From Euryarchaeota archaeon UBA24 (GTDB lineage: Archaea > Halobacteriota > Halobacteria > Halobacteriales > Hikarchaeaceae), in contig DASO01000010.1 in the NCBI GenBank assembly GCA_002503845.1, forward strand, positions 1 to 17,656: DNA of 17,656 bases, in the 5' to 3' direction. Positions 6,396 through 13,594 of the stretch are shown in pieces. The notes beneath the pieces were generated by a model. The model was given only the letters and a program-made list of their open reading frames with translations. It made no database searches and was not told the origin of the DNA. A program made the translations under genes and the position numbers. How positions within the stretch are numbered: the stretch's first letter is position 1; the number at the start of each line of letters is the position of its first letter.

Positions 6396-8221
6396 TTCTT
6401 ACCACTTGATTTTTGTTTTGTTTGGTCTTTTTTTATCATTGCTAATAATTCTTTTCTAGGAGTGGGTATGGAAACACTAGAGATGTTAAACTTTCCAGAG
6501 GAGAGAGATACTATGAACTTAACTTTTCCGAGAGGGTCACTAGGGGTTGGGAAATCTATTCGAGTATGTGCGCCCCGACTTTCTTTACGTTCTAGCGCCG
6601 AGTGCGCTATTGCTAGACTAACATCAATTAAATTGATTAGATCAAAACAAGTTTGCCATCCTGCGTTGTATGATTGCGACCCTGTTGCGAATAAATTAGA
6701 TGTCCTAGATCGGAGTTGTTGTAATTCTTCTATTCCTTTTTCTAGCCCTTCTTCATCTCGTTTTATTCCAACGTATTCTTCCATTATAGTTTGGAGTTCG
6801 TCCCGGAGACGGAATGGGTGTTCGCCTGAGGATTTGTTTTTGAATGGGAAACTCAGGTGATCAATGGCTGATTCTATATTTTCTTCGGGTATTTTTGGGA
6901 AATTTTTCATCTTTTGTGCAGATTGTCCTGCGTGGATTCCGGCCCTATTCCCAAACACCAATAAGTCACTCAAAGAATTTCCACCGAGTCGATTTGCCCC
7001 ATGCAATCCGCCCGCCGCTTCTCCTGACGCATATAGGCCGGGGACGCATGTTTCTTGAGTTTCGGGATCGACACGGATTCCACCCATCATGTAATGGCAA
7101 GTGGGGGCAACTTCCATAGGTTCTTTTGTTATATCGATACCAGCAAGCTCCTTAAATTGATGATACATTGCAGGTAATTTTTGTAGAATGAATTCAGTGG
7201 GGCGTTGGCTAGCTATATCGAGATACGCACCCCCGTGCTCACTTCCCCTTCCTTCGGATGCCTCATTGAGGATCGCTCTGGCAACTACATCTCTAGTGAG
7301 TAATTCAGGAGGGGGCCTAGCGGAAGAATCTCCATCTGCCCATCTATTTGCTTCTTCCTCCGTATCGGCTATAGAACCCACATATGCATCGGGTATATAA
7401 TTGAACATGAATCGTTCGCCATCTGAATTTTTTAACACACCTCCTTCCCCGCGAACACCTTCGGTGACGAGGGTACCTTTCACACTTAGGGGCCATACCA
7501 TGCCCGTGGGATGGAACTGAACAAACGCCATATCCACTAACTCTGCCCCCACTCTAAGTGCCATGGCAGGGCCGTCTCCAGTGTATTCCCAAGAACTAGA
7601 ATTTACATGATAGGCCATTCCTGATCCACCGGTGGCCAAAATAATTTTCTTTGCGCGGAATAAAACAGGGAGTCCAGTTACTCTCCAATATCCAAATGCC
7701 CCTGCCAGTTTCTTACCAGTAGAATCTTTTAGGAGTTCAGTTATGGTATATTCCATATAGACCTGAATTCCCAATGAAACTGCTTTGTCTTGCAAGGTTC
7801 GAATTAGTTCAAGTCCAGTTCGGTCCCCTACGTGAGCCAAACGAGTATATCTATGTCCACCGAAATTGCGCTGGCTGATTTTTCCATCGGTGGTTCGGTC
7901 AAAAACAGCACCCCATCGTTCTAGGTCTAAGACGCGTTCTGGAGATTCGAGGGCGTGAATTTCCGCCATTTTTGGATCATTTAATCCCCAACCCCCTTTC
8001 ATTGTGTCGAGGAAGTGAGATCTCCAATCGTCGTCTGGGGCCATATTTCCCAATGAAGCCGCTATCCCCCCTTCTGCCATAACTGTGTGTGCCTTCCCTA
8101 GAAGAGACTTACAAACTACTCCGACGTCTGCACCTTGTTCTGCTGCAGAAATTGCAGCGGAAAGTCCAGCTCCACCTGCACCCACTATAATTACATCGTG
8201 TTCGTAGATTTGTAGTGTCAT
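6392..8221 (-). CDS. sdhA: Succinate dehydrogenase/fumarate reductase flavoprotein subunit
   Basis: 609 residues, the usual length for SdhA. It holds covalently bound FAD and oxidises succinate to fumarate. Key sites: dinucleotide-binding GAGGAGLSAA (14-23); His45 in KAHTVMAEGGI, the expected 8-alpha-histidyl FAD link at the same number as in E. coli; the active-site FHPTG (His237); TEGVRGEGG (Arg257); the substrate/proton-transfer arginine in LLTRDVV (Arg310); HYMMGG (His376); and ANRLGGNSL (Arg411). The covalent His argues against L-aspartate oxidase. The C-terminal arm ends in a lysine-rich tail (KKDQTKQKSSGKK). It lies 12 bases after the anchor gene and overlaps sdhB by four bases. Confidence 0.96.
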   Translation of the reverse strand: MTLQIYEHDVIIVGAGGAGLSAAISAAEQGADVGVVCKSLLGKAHTVMAEGGIAASLGNMAPDDDWRSHFLDTMKGGWGLNDPKMAEIHALESPERVLDLERWGAVFDRTTDGKISQRNFGGHRYTRLAHVGDRTGLELIRTLQDKAVSLGIQVYMEYTITELLKDSTGKKLAGAFGYWRVTGLPVLFRAKKIILATGGSGMAYHVNSSSWEYTGDGPAMALRVGAELVDMAFVQFHPTGMVWPLSVKGTLVTEGVRGEGGVLKNSDGERFMFNYIPDAYVGSIADTEEEANRWADGDSSARPPPELLTRDVVARAILNEASEGRGSEHGGAYLDIASQRPTEFILQKLPAMYHQFKELAGIDITKEPMEVAPTCHYMMGGIRVDPETQETCVPGLYASGEAAGGLHGANRLGGNSLSDLLVFGNRAGIHAGQSAQKMKNFPKIPEENIESAIDHLSFPFKNKSSGEHPFRLRDELQTIMEEYVGIKRDEEGLEKGIEELQQLRSRTSNLFATGSQSYNAGWQTCFDLINLIDVSLAIAHSALERKESRGAHTRIDFPTPSDPLGKVKFIVSLSSGKFNISSVSIPTPRKELLAMIKKDQTKQKSSGKK

Positions 8222-8233
8222 GAGTTGAATTAA

Positions 8234-9112
8234 TTATAATTTTAAGAGGATTATATCAGGCCAGACTCCAATGGAGACCATCCAAACATAAAAATCGGTG
8301 AAGGCCACCATGAAGAGACTAAACCATGCCCAAGTGGAGTGATTGACATTGAGTGAGGAAGCGAATCTCCAGAGAGTATAACGTTTTGAAATTGTGGGAT
8401 CTTTTCCTTTATTCTCAGGGTTAGAGACGCAAGAGAAGCATCTCGAATTTCCACCAACTAGGTAGCGAAGGCTATGACATCCAAATGTATAGCCGGATAG
8501 GAGCAATGCATTGAGCCCAAGTATCAAAGTTCCGACGTGTAACTCGACATCACCTGTCCAGAACGGAGCTCCAGGGGGAGCATGCCAAAAGAGGGCACGA
8601 ATTGCATCAAAAGTGAGAACGCAAATAAATATTATACCTAGATAAACGAAATATCTATGTAAATTTTGAAACAAAAATACTCTGGTCTCCCCTGCGTACT
8701 TGTATCTCCTACCCTCTGAGACTGCACATGCAGGAGGGTCGCTTAAGAAAGCTCTGTAGTATGCTTTTCGATAGTAATAACAAGTGAGTCTCAATCCGAG
8801 AGGGGCCCACAGTATTAAGATGGCTGGAGATCGCAAGAGTTCCGGCCAAAAGGTTGGGAACATCCCAAATAAGGCATGGTGACTTTCAGGAGAAACAGAG
8901 AAGAGAAGAGGGGAGAAAAAAGGTGAAAGTAAAGATCCATATTCAATTCCAGGAGCGCTAGGGTTGAATATGGGGTAAAGTAATCGAGCGGTTCCATAAA
9001 TGACAAAAAGAGATAATCCAATGAAGACCCCCATTGGTTGAGACCACCATCGATCTACCCGATATGTCGATCCGAAATCATAGTTATTAAGTAGATCTTT
9101 TGTAGATTGCAT
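8234..9112 (-). CDS. sdhC: Succinate dehydrogenase single membrane anchor (cytochrome b/SdhC-like, possible Rieske-type ligands)
   Basis: 292 residues and first gene of the sdh operon. About five membrane segments are visible (near 27-46, 94-113, 153-175, 190-211, 258-282), and no second anchor gene follows, so one protein probably replaces SdhC plus SdhD. Candidate cofactor ligands are His78/His79, His152 (QNLHRYF), His177, His192 (ELHVGTL), Cys212-His213 (FGCHSLRYLVGG), Cys225 and Cys228 (RCFSC), and His258 (VNHSTWAWFSLF). Five helices fit type B diheme anchors, but the GCHS...CFSC and final TDFYVW segments resemble, from memory, mycobacterial Sdh1, whose anchor holds a Rieske-type [2Fe-2S] cluster. 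Function rests on operon position plus these features. A TATA-like box at 9138-9146 lies about 30 bases before the ATG. Confidence 0.82.
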   Translation of the reverse strand: MQSTKDLLNNYDFGSTYRVDRWWSQPMGVFIGLSLFVIYGTARLLYPIFNPSAPGIEYGSLLSPFFSPLLFSVSPESHHALFGMFPTFWPELLRSPAILILWAPLGLRLTCYYYRKAYYRAFLSDPPACAVSEGRRYKYAGETRVFLFQNLHRYFVYLGIIFICVLTFDAIRALFWHAPPGAPFWTGDVELHVGTLILGLNALLLSGYTFGCHSLRYLVGGNSRCFSCVSNPENKGKDPTISKRYTLWRFASSLNVNHSTWAWFSLFMVAFTDFYVWMVSIGVWPDIILLKL

Positions 9113-9137
9113 GTTTTGACAATGTAATTGATGTGGT

Positions 9138-9146
9138 TATTAAATT
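9138..9146 (-). promoter_or_regulatory. TATA-like box for the sdh operon
   Basis: ATTTAATAA on the minus strand is centred about 30 bases before the sdhC start codon, giving a leader of only a few bases. It lies just downstream of the inverted repeat at 9157-9179. Confidence 0.4.
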
Positions 9147-9156
9147 GAAATTCTTA

Positions 9157-9179
9157 AAGATACATGTCTTCCGTATCTT
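9157..9179. promoter_or_regulatory. Inverted repeat upstream of the sdh promoter, possible operator
   Basis: AAGATAC (9157-9163) and GTATCTT (9173-9179) are perfect 7-base inverted arms with a 9-base spacer. The repeat ends about 11 bases upstream of the sdh TATA-like box, where an archaeal activator or repressor would bind. A second pair, CCGTA (9171-9175) and TACGG (9187-9191), overlaps the right arm, so the two hairpins cannot form together. Confidence 0.35.
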
Positions 9180-9287
9180 AGAGAGCTACGGTATGGAAAT
9201 ATATCGCTCAGAAGAACGCATAAAGTTTCTGGAATGACTGCGTTTACGATAGGACTGAATGACGATAATTTGTAGACATATTTTGAA

Positions 9288-9300
9288 TGAAAAATATATT
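9288..9300 (-). terminator. T-rich terminator after the deacylase gene
   Basis: On the minus strand TAATATATTTTTCATTC starts about five bases after the stop codon of the AstE/AspA-type gene. The T-run is a plausible archaeal terminator before the sdh promoter region. Confidence 0.4.
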
Positions 9301-9304
9301 AAAT

Positions 9305-10318
9305 CTAGTTATCATCGTGTTTGGAAGCATAATATTCAGATATTGTTTTTTCGCCGAGAGTGACTAGATGGCAAATAGGATCTCCAGGCCGTACAATGGG
9401 GTTTTGTAATAGTCCAACGATGAGTCCTGTGAAGGGAGAAACTACGTCTTCAATGTCCTTTTTAAAAGGATTTGTAATGGTGCATATTACACTTCCTTCT
9501 TCGACTATATCCCCGGGATTGCAATTTAGACTTACGATCCCACCAGCACTAGAACGGAGCCAGGTATCCTCTTTGGAACTGATGACTGCCCTCCACCCGG
9601 GCCAATTTACGGAGTTGGTGGGGCGGACAGAATAAGCGGAGAAGACACTTTTAAGTCCAAGAATGGCTTTCTCTATTAGATCGTGTTGAAACCTATGGGC
9701 CTCACCTAATTCCACAGTTATGGAAGGGACCCCTGCTTCAGAAGCTGCTCTACGTAATGTTCCAGAGGGTCCAGTTCCATCGATGATTATATTTGACCCG
9801 AAAGAATGAGCAAGTTGAGCTACATTTTCATCGGAAAGGTCCGCAAGTACATGGAGCATATTGCTCCTTCCTCGTGTAGAAGTATGAAAATCAATCCCAA
9901 AATCACAGGGTTTTATGAAGGTTTTGAAGATAGAATATGCCATTCTCTTGATACTTTTTCCAGTTCTAATGCCTGGGAAAGACCTATTGAGGTCTTCACT
10001 GGAAGTTGGGATGTACCGTTGTTGGGCTAAAAAGGCAGGAACATTTAACACGGGTAAACAAATGATAGTCCCATAGAGATCGTTAGGGTCCCATTCGTGG
10101 GCTACTTTTCTGATAATTTCGATTCCATTAAGTTCATCTCCGTGAGACGCAGCGGAAATAAATGCACAGGGTCCTGGGTTTTTACCGTTTATGATAGTCA
10201 CAGGTATTCGGACTGGATCTCCAAGATAATTCTCACTTACAGTATAACGGATATCCATAGTCTCCCCAGGGAGAACTTTTCCATCTGGTGGAATGACAAA
10301 TGGCTTCGCTTTCTTCAT
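9305..10318 (-). CDS. Succinylglutamate desuccinylase/aspartoacylase-family zinc deacylase
   Basis: 337 residues of the AstE/AspA (M14-like) family, which hydrolyses amide bonds of acylated amino acids or C-terminal residues. Zinc ligands are His59 and Glu62 in SHGDELNG and His145 in DFHTS. The substrate loop DLNRSFPG (109-116) is diagnostic, and Glu203 in TVELGEAHRF is the catalytic base. After residue about 235 comes an all-beta C-terminal domain (GGIVSLNCNPGDIVEEG, PFTGLIVGLL) resembling a biotinyl/lipoyl-like barrel, common in this family. The true substrate is unknown; arginine catabolism genes are absent, so AstE proper is unlikely. It is divergent from the RimK-retropepsin gene across 101 bases; from memory these families often neighbour each other in bacteria, suggesting action on the same product. 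Confidence 0.88.
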   Translation of the reverse strand: MKKAKPFVIPPDGKVLPGETMDIRYTVSENYLGDPVRIPVTIINGKNPGPCAFISAASHGDELNGIEIIRKVAHEWDPNDLYGTIICLPVLNVPAFLAQQRYIPTSSEDLNRSFPGIRTGKSIKRMAYSIFKTFIKPCDFGIDFHTSTRGRSNMLHVLADLSDENVAQLAHSFGSNIIIDGTGPSGTLRRAASEAGVPSITVELGEAHRFQHDLIEKAILGLKSVFSAYSVRPTNSVNWPGWRAVISSKEDTWLRSSAGGIVSLNCNPGDIVEEGSVICTITNPFKKDIEDVVSPFTGLIVGLLQNPIVRPGDPICHLVTLGEKTISEYYASKHDDN

Positions 10319-10388
10319 TCCTATATTGTAGAGAGTGGGCAGGTGTGTAAAATGCTTACGGGAAAAGATAAAAATCTGAACTCAGAAG

Positions 10389-10396
10389 ATTTTAAA
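10389..10396 (+). promoter_or_regulatory. TATA box for the RimK-retropepsin gene
   Basis: ATTTTAAA is centred about 27 bases before the ATG at 10420, predicting a leaderless transcript. It lies in the 101-base gap shared with the divergent deacylase gene, for which no equally clear box is seen. Confidence 0.5.
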
Positions 10397-10419
10397 GCTA
10401 GAAATAGAATCAATAGGTA

Positions 10420-11724
10420 ATGTCGAAAAGTTCCAAAAAAATAAATGTAGGGGTCCTAAGTCTACATGTTTCTAGAGAAACAAAGGCCATTCTAAATTCC
10501 ATAGATGCCCTTGGTCATGATTCTACATGGATTCGGAGAGAAAATGTGGAAGTCCTGATTGAAGATGGTGAGGTGAAAATAAAACCAGATGTGGACATTG
10601 TAGCAAATAGATTACTTCTCACTAAAATGGAGCAGCCAGCAGAAGGGTTCGGTCTGGCTAGTATGTTTTCCGATGTCAAACCTATATTGAATCCCCCGGA
10701 AGCATGTATTACTGCAATTCATAAATTTACATCTGCAACGTTATTAGCTAAAGGGGGAATTCCAGTTCCAGATGCGTTGCTGGCTCTAGACTATAACCGA
10801 TTGAATAGAGAAAAAGATAGATTTGGACAAACTGCAGTGTATAAAACTACCATTGGCACGAATGGGGGTGGAACCTGGAAAATAGAGAAAGGGAATAGAA
10901 TCAATCCCCAGGTGGGTCAAAGAGAAGCTTTTCTACAAGAATTCATCAATCAAGGACAAGAAAGGAATAGTGATCTTAGAGTATATGTTGTAGGCGGAAA
11001 GGTCATAGGAGCGATGAATAGATATGCTCCAAAAGGGGATTGGAGGACTAATGTTTCACTTGGTGGGGAAATAGAAAATGCTGAGGAAATTCTTACAAAA
11101 GAACTCGAAGACATATCTTTGAATGCTGCAAAAATACTTGGATTGGACTATGCAGGGGTAGATATTGTAGAAGGGGAAGATGGTTGGAAAGTACTAGAGG
11201 TGAATCCAACTGCAGGGTTTAGAGGATTGTATAGGGCAACAGGCATATGTGCAGCGCCATATATTGCGGAATTGGCGATAACGAGAGCCGGTGGAACTGT
11301 AGAAAGTGAGATGGTTGAGAAGTTGTCATCTAAATTCGACGATTCAGATCCAAGTTCACTTCCAAGTAAGCAGGGATTTGAGTATGATGGAAATATAAAT
11401 ATTGTTGATTTCATCACAGAAGTTGTGGTAAGGGGAACGAGAGGATATGAGAATGTCGAGGCGAAAGCAGATACGGGGGCTGCGAGAACTAGCATTGACA
11501 TGAAACTCGCTGCCAGGATTGGGGCAGGTCCAATACGAGATACAACCTTAGTGAGAACGGGGAATGAGAGAGAAGGGCGCGCTAGGCCACTAGTCGATAT
11601 AGTAGTGGGGATAAGAGGTACACAGCATACGATTACTGCAAGTATTGAGGACAGAAGCCATATGGATTACCAAATTATTTTGGGGAGGGACATATTACAA
11701 CACTATCAGATTCGAATAAAATGA
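10420..11724 (+). CDS. Fusion of RimK-type ATP-grasp amide ligase and retropepsin-like protease
   Basis: 434 residues in two parts. Residues about 8-290 form a RimK-family ATP-grasp ligase, which joins an amino acid (often glutamate) to a carboxylate through an acyl-phosphate: ATP-binding Lys142 (VYKTTIGTNGGGTW), DLRVYVVGGKVIGAMNR (185-201), and the Mg2+ site Glu260/Asn262 in VLEVNPTAGFRGL. After a polar linker (about 295-325), residues 328-434 form a retropepsin-like domain (COG4067/RimB type) with DTGA at 351-354 (catalytic Asp351) and ILGRDIL at 420-426. In Pseudomonas, separate RimK and RimB add and remove glutamate on bacterial S6; archaea lack bacterial S6, so the target here is unknown. 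Other RimK relatives build F420 or pterin tails or LysW adducts, which are alternatives. It converges with the glycosylase gene nine bases away. Confidence 0.9.
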   Translation: MSKSSKKINVGVLSLHVSRETKAILNSIDALGHDSTWIRRENVEVLIEDGEVKIKPDVDIVANRLLLTKMEQPAEGFGLASMFSDVKPILNPPEACITAIHKFTSATLLAKGGIPVPDALLALDYNRLNREKDRFGQTAVYKTTIGTNGGGTWKIEKGNRINPQVGQREAFLQEFINQGQERNSDLRVYVVGGKVIGAMNRYAPKGDWRTNVSLGGEIENAEEILTKELEDISLNAAKILGLDYAGVDIVEGEDGWKVLEVNPTAGFRGLYRATGICAAPYIAELAITRAGGTVESEMVEKLSSKFDDSDPSSLPSKQGFEYDGNINIVDFITEVVVRGTRGYENVEAKADTGAARTSIDMKLAARIGAGPIRDTTLVRTGNEREGRARPLVDIVVGIRGTQHTITASIEDRSHMDYQIILGRDILQHYQIRIK

Positions 11725-11733
11725 GAGAATAGT

Positions 11734-12306
11734 CTAGTCCACTGCAGTCCATAAATATCGACTAGCGTAGCTTCTATATGGACGCCAATCCTCTGCTTTT
11801 TCAATCATTTTAGAGGGAGTGTCTAACGAAGGGTAGAGTTTCTGCATAGCCTTTCTAATACCGAGATCTTCTGTGGGAAAAATGTCTTCTCGTGCTAGAA
11901 CAAAAATTAAAAACATTTTGGCAGTCCAAACTCCTACTCCACGTATTTCAGTTAGGGTTTCAATTACTTCTTCGTCGGCCATGGAAAGTAGTTTTTCTGC
12001 AGAAAGGCCTTCCTTGAATGCCAATGCTATGTTAAAAATGTAATCAACTTTTTGAGCAGAAAGTCCAGTGGACTTGAGATCATCTTTATTTGCGTTTAAT
12101 ATAGAAGTTGGTGTTATTTCAAATCGTTCGAAAAGTCTGTTTCGTATGGCCCTAGCCGATGCGATCGAAAGCTGTTGATTAATTACAGATATTATGAGGC
12201 GTTCGAAGGGGTCGGGGTGTGGGAGAAGCTCTATGGGCTGGTGATTTTCGATAAGTTGGGCTAGAACAAGATCTTGTTTTAAAAAAGTATGAGGGTCCGA
12301 TTTCAT
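11734..12306 (-). CDS. DNA-3-methyladenine glycosylase II-like (HhH-GPD) base-excision repair protein
   Basis: 190 residues of the HhH-GPD superfamily, lacking the N-terminal beta domain of E. coli AlkA. It is predicted to remove alkylated purines from DNA. Visible are the entry helix LIISVINQQLSIASA (37-51), the helix-hairpin-helix LTEIRGVGVWTAKMFL (118-133), and the catalytic aspartate D147 in FPTEDLGIR. No C-terminal four-cysteine Fe-S motif is present, which separates it from Nth and MutY. VWTAKM with PTEDLGI is the AlkA-type pattern. The ATG at 12306 is nine bases after the acyl-CoA dehydrogenase stop, so the two genes are probably cotranscribed although their roles differ. The substrate range is not visible from sequence. 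Confidence 0.88.
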   Translation of the reverse strand: MKSDPHTFLKQDLVLAQLIENHQPIELLPHPDPFERLIISVINQQLSIASARAIRNRLFERFEITPTSILNANKDDLKSTGLSAQKVDYIFNIALAFKEGLSAEKLLSMADEEVIETLTEIRGVGVWTAKMFLIFVLAREDIFPTEDLGIRKAMQKLYPSLDTPSKMIEKAEDWRPYRSYASRYLWTAVD

Positions 12307-12315
12307 GGAAGATGG

Positions 12316-13473
12316 TTATATAAATCCCTTGCCGAGTAGCTCTCTTGCAATTATATTTTTTTGAATTTCCGATGTGCCTTCATAGATTTGGGTGATCTTT
12401 GCATCACGATATAATTTACTAACGCCAAAATCATCCACATATCCCGCGCCTCCGTGGACTTGGATTGCTTCGCTTGTGACCTGGACTGCTATTCTTGAAG
12501 AATACTCCTTTGCCATAGACGCGAGAGCTGTTAGGCGATTTTTTTCATGAGTAGCTATCCAAGCAGATTTAAAAGTTAGATTTCTAGCTGCTTCGGTTAG
12601 AGTATACATATCAGCAAGTTTGTGCTGGATGGCTTGGAAATCAGAAATGGGTCGGCCAAATTGGTTACGTTCTTTTGCATATGCAAGTGATTGTTCGCAT
12701 GCCCCCTGTGCAATTCCCACTGCCTGGGCAGACACCATCGTTCTAGATTCATCGAAGAATTGCATCAATTGGAGAAATCCGGCTCCGCGCGTTCCGACTA
12801 AATTTTCTTTAGGCACTCTAACATTGTCGAAGATCAATTCCGCCGTGTCAGACGCTCGAATTCCTAATTTTCCTGTTATTTTTTCAGCGGAGAACCCAGC
12901 AGTTCCTTTTTCGACGATGATTTGAGAAAATCCAGAATAACGGTTGGTATCATCAGGGTCAGTCTTACACATTACAACGAAAAAATCACCAACAGTACCA
13001 TTTGTAATCCACATTTTCCTACCGTTAAGTACCCAATCATCTCCATCTTCTTCTGCAAGAGTTGAAATGGAAGTCACATCGGATCCGGCTCCAGATTCAG
13101 AAATTGCAGAACCCATAACAGATTTTCCAGAAGTAATCAAAGGAAGATATTTTTCTTTTTGTTCATCAGTCCCAAACGCGAGAATTGTGTCAGCACCGAA
13201 TCCTGCAGAATAGATACATAAACCAATTCCAGGGTCTACTGCAGATAACTCTTCCACAATGATGGCATAGTCAATGGGAGAGTGGGAAGAACCACCAAAT
13301 TCAACAGGAATATGAGATCCTGTCAATCCCATATCTGCTGCTTTTTTCATTACGTCGTAGGGATAAGTTTCGTTTCGATCGTGTTCTTGAGAAACGGGTG
13401 CCATTTCTGTTTCTGCAAATCGTCGAACTTCATCTTTGATTAACGTTTGTTCAGTGGAAAAGGAAAAATCCAT
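12316..13473 (-). CDS. Acyl-CoA dehydrogenase
   Basis: 385 residues from the ATG at 13473, the usual length. This FAD enzyme makes the 2,3-double bond of acyl-CoA, the first step of beta-oxidation, passing electrons to an electron-transfer flavoprotein. It shows the helical N-terminal domain (FSTEQTLIKDEVRRFAETEM), the beta-domain SAISESGAGSD (122-132) and WITNG (155-159), and the C-terminal FAD contacts ERNQFGRPISDFQAIQ and QVHGGAGY. The catalytic base is Glu366 in IYEGTSEIQ, as in short- and medium-chain enzymes. The chain length used is not certain; branched-chain or aryl substrates are possible. The frame is open to 13569, but a TATA box at 13494-13501, about 25 bases before 13473, and the family's usual N-terminus both favour the shorter start. 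It faces the hydroxyacyl-CoA dehydrogenase/hydratase fusion. Confidence 0.93.
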   Translation of the reverse strand: MDFSFSTEQTLIKDEVRRFAETEMAPVSQEHDRNETYPYDVMKKAADMGLTGSHIPVEFGGSSHSPIDYAIIVEELSAVDPGIGLCIYSAGFGADTILAFGTDEQKEKYLPLITSGKSVMGSAISESGAGSDVTSISTLAEEDGDDWVLNGRKMWITNGTVGDFFVVMCKTDPDDTNRYSGFSQIIVEKGTAGFSAEKITGKLGIRASDTAELIFDNVRVPKENLVGTRGAGFLQLMQFFDESRTMVSAQAVGIAQGACEQSLAYAKERNQFGRPISDFQAIQHKLADMYTLTEAARNLTFKSAWIATHEKNRLTALASMAKEYSSRIAVQVTSEAIQVHGGAGYVDDFGVSKLYRDAKITQIYEGTSEIQKNIIARELLGKGFI

Positions 13474-13493
13474 GAGAGAAATAGACCTGGACT

Positions 13494-13501
13494 GAATAAA
13501 G
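13494..13501 (-). promoter_or_regulatory. TATA box for the acyl-CoA dehydrogenase gene
   Basis: CTTTATTC on the minus strand is centred about 25 bases before the ATG at 13473. It predicts a leaderless transcript and supports this start over the longer reading frame. Confidence 0.45.
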
Positions 13502-13536
13502 ATGTTGTCCATATTAGTGAGAAGAATATTCGAAAA

Positions 13537-13548
13537 ATAAATTATTAG
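13537..13548 (+). promoter_or_regulatory. TATA box for the hydroxyacyl-CoA dehydrogenase/hydratase fusion
   Basis: The AT-rich AATAAATTATTA is the best TATA candidate between the divergent beta-oxidation genes. A start about 26 bases downstream falls near 13568-13572, which would leave a leader of about 25 bases before the ATG at 13595, or an almost leaderless GTG at 13574. Confidence 0.45.
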
Positions 13549-13594
13549 TCCCAATGAAGAAACGTTCAAACAGGTGGGGAATTACAGACAGATT

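Noticed and set aside
9305..10318. Assignment as AstE of the arginine succinyltransferase pathway
   Set aside because: The zinc-site motifs fit the broad family, but no other ast gene is present and the neighbour is a RimK-type ligase, so a specific astE name is not justified.
10420..11724. Assignment as ribosomal S6 modification enzyme RimK
   Set aside because: The ligase domain is RimK-like, but archaea do not have bacterial S6, so the named substrate would be wrong here.
13474..13569. N-terminal extension of the acyl-CoA dehydrogenase by 32 residues
   Set aside because: The extension is not typical of the family, runs into the divergent promoter, and would include the TATA box that fits the ATG at 13473.
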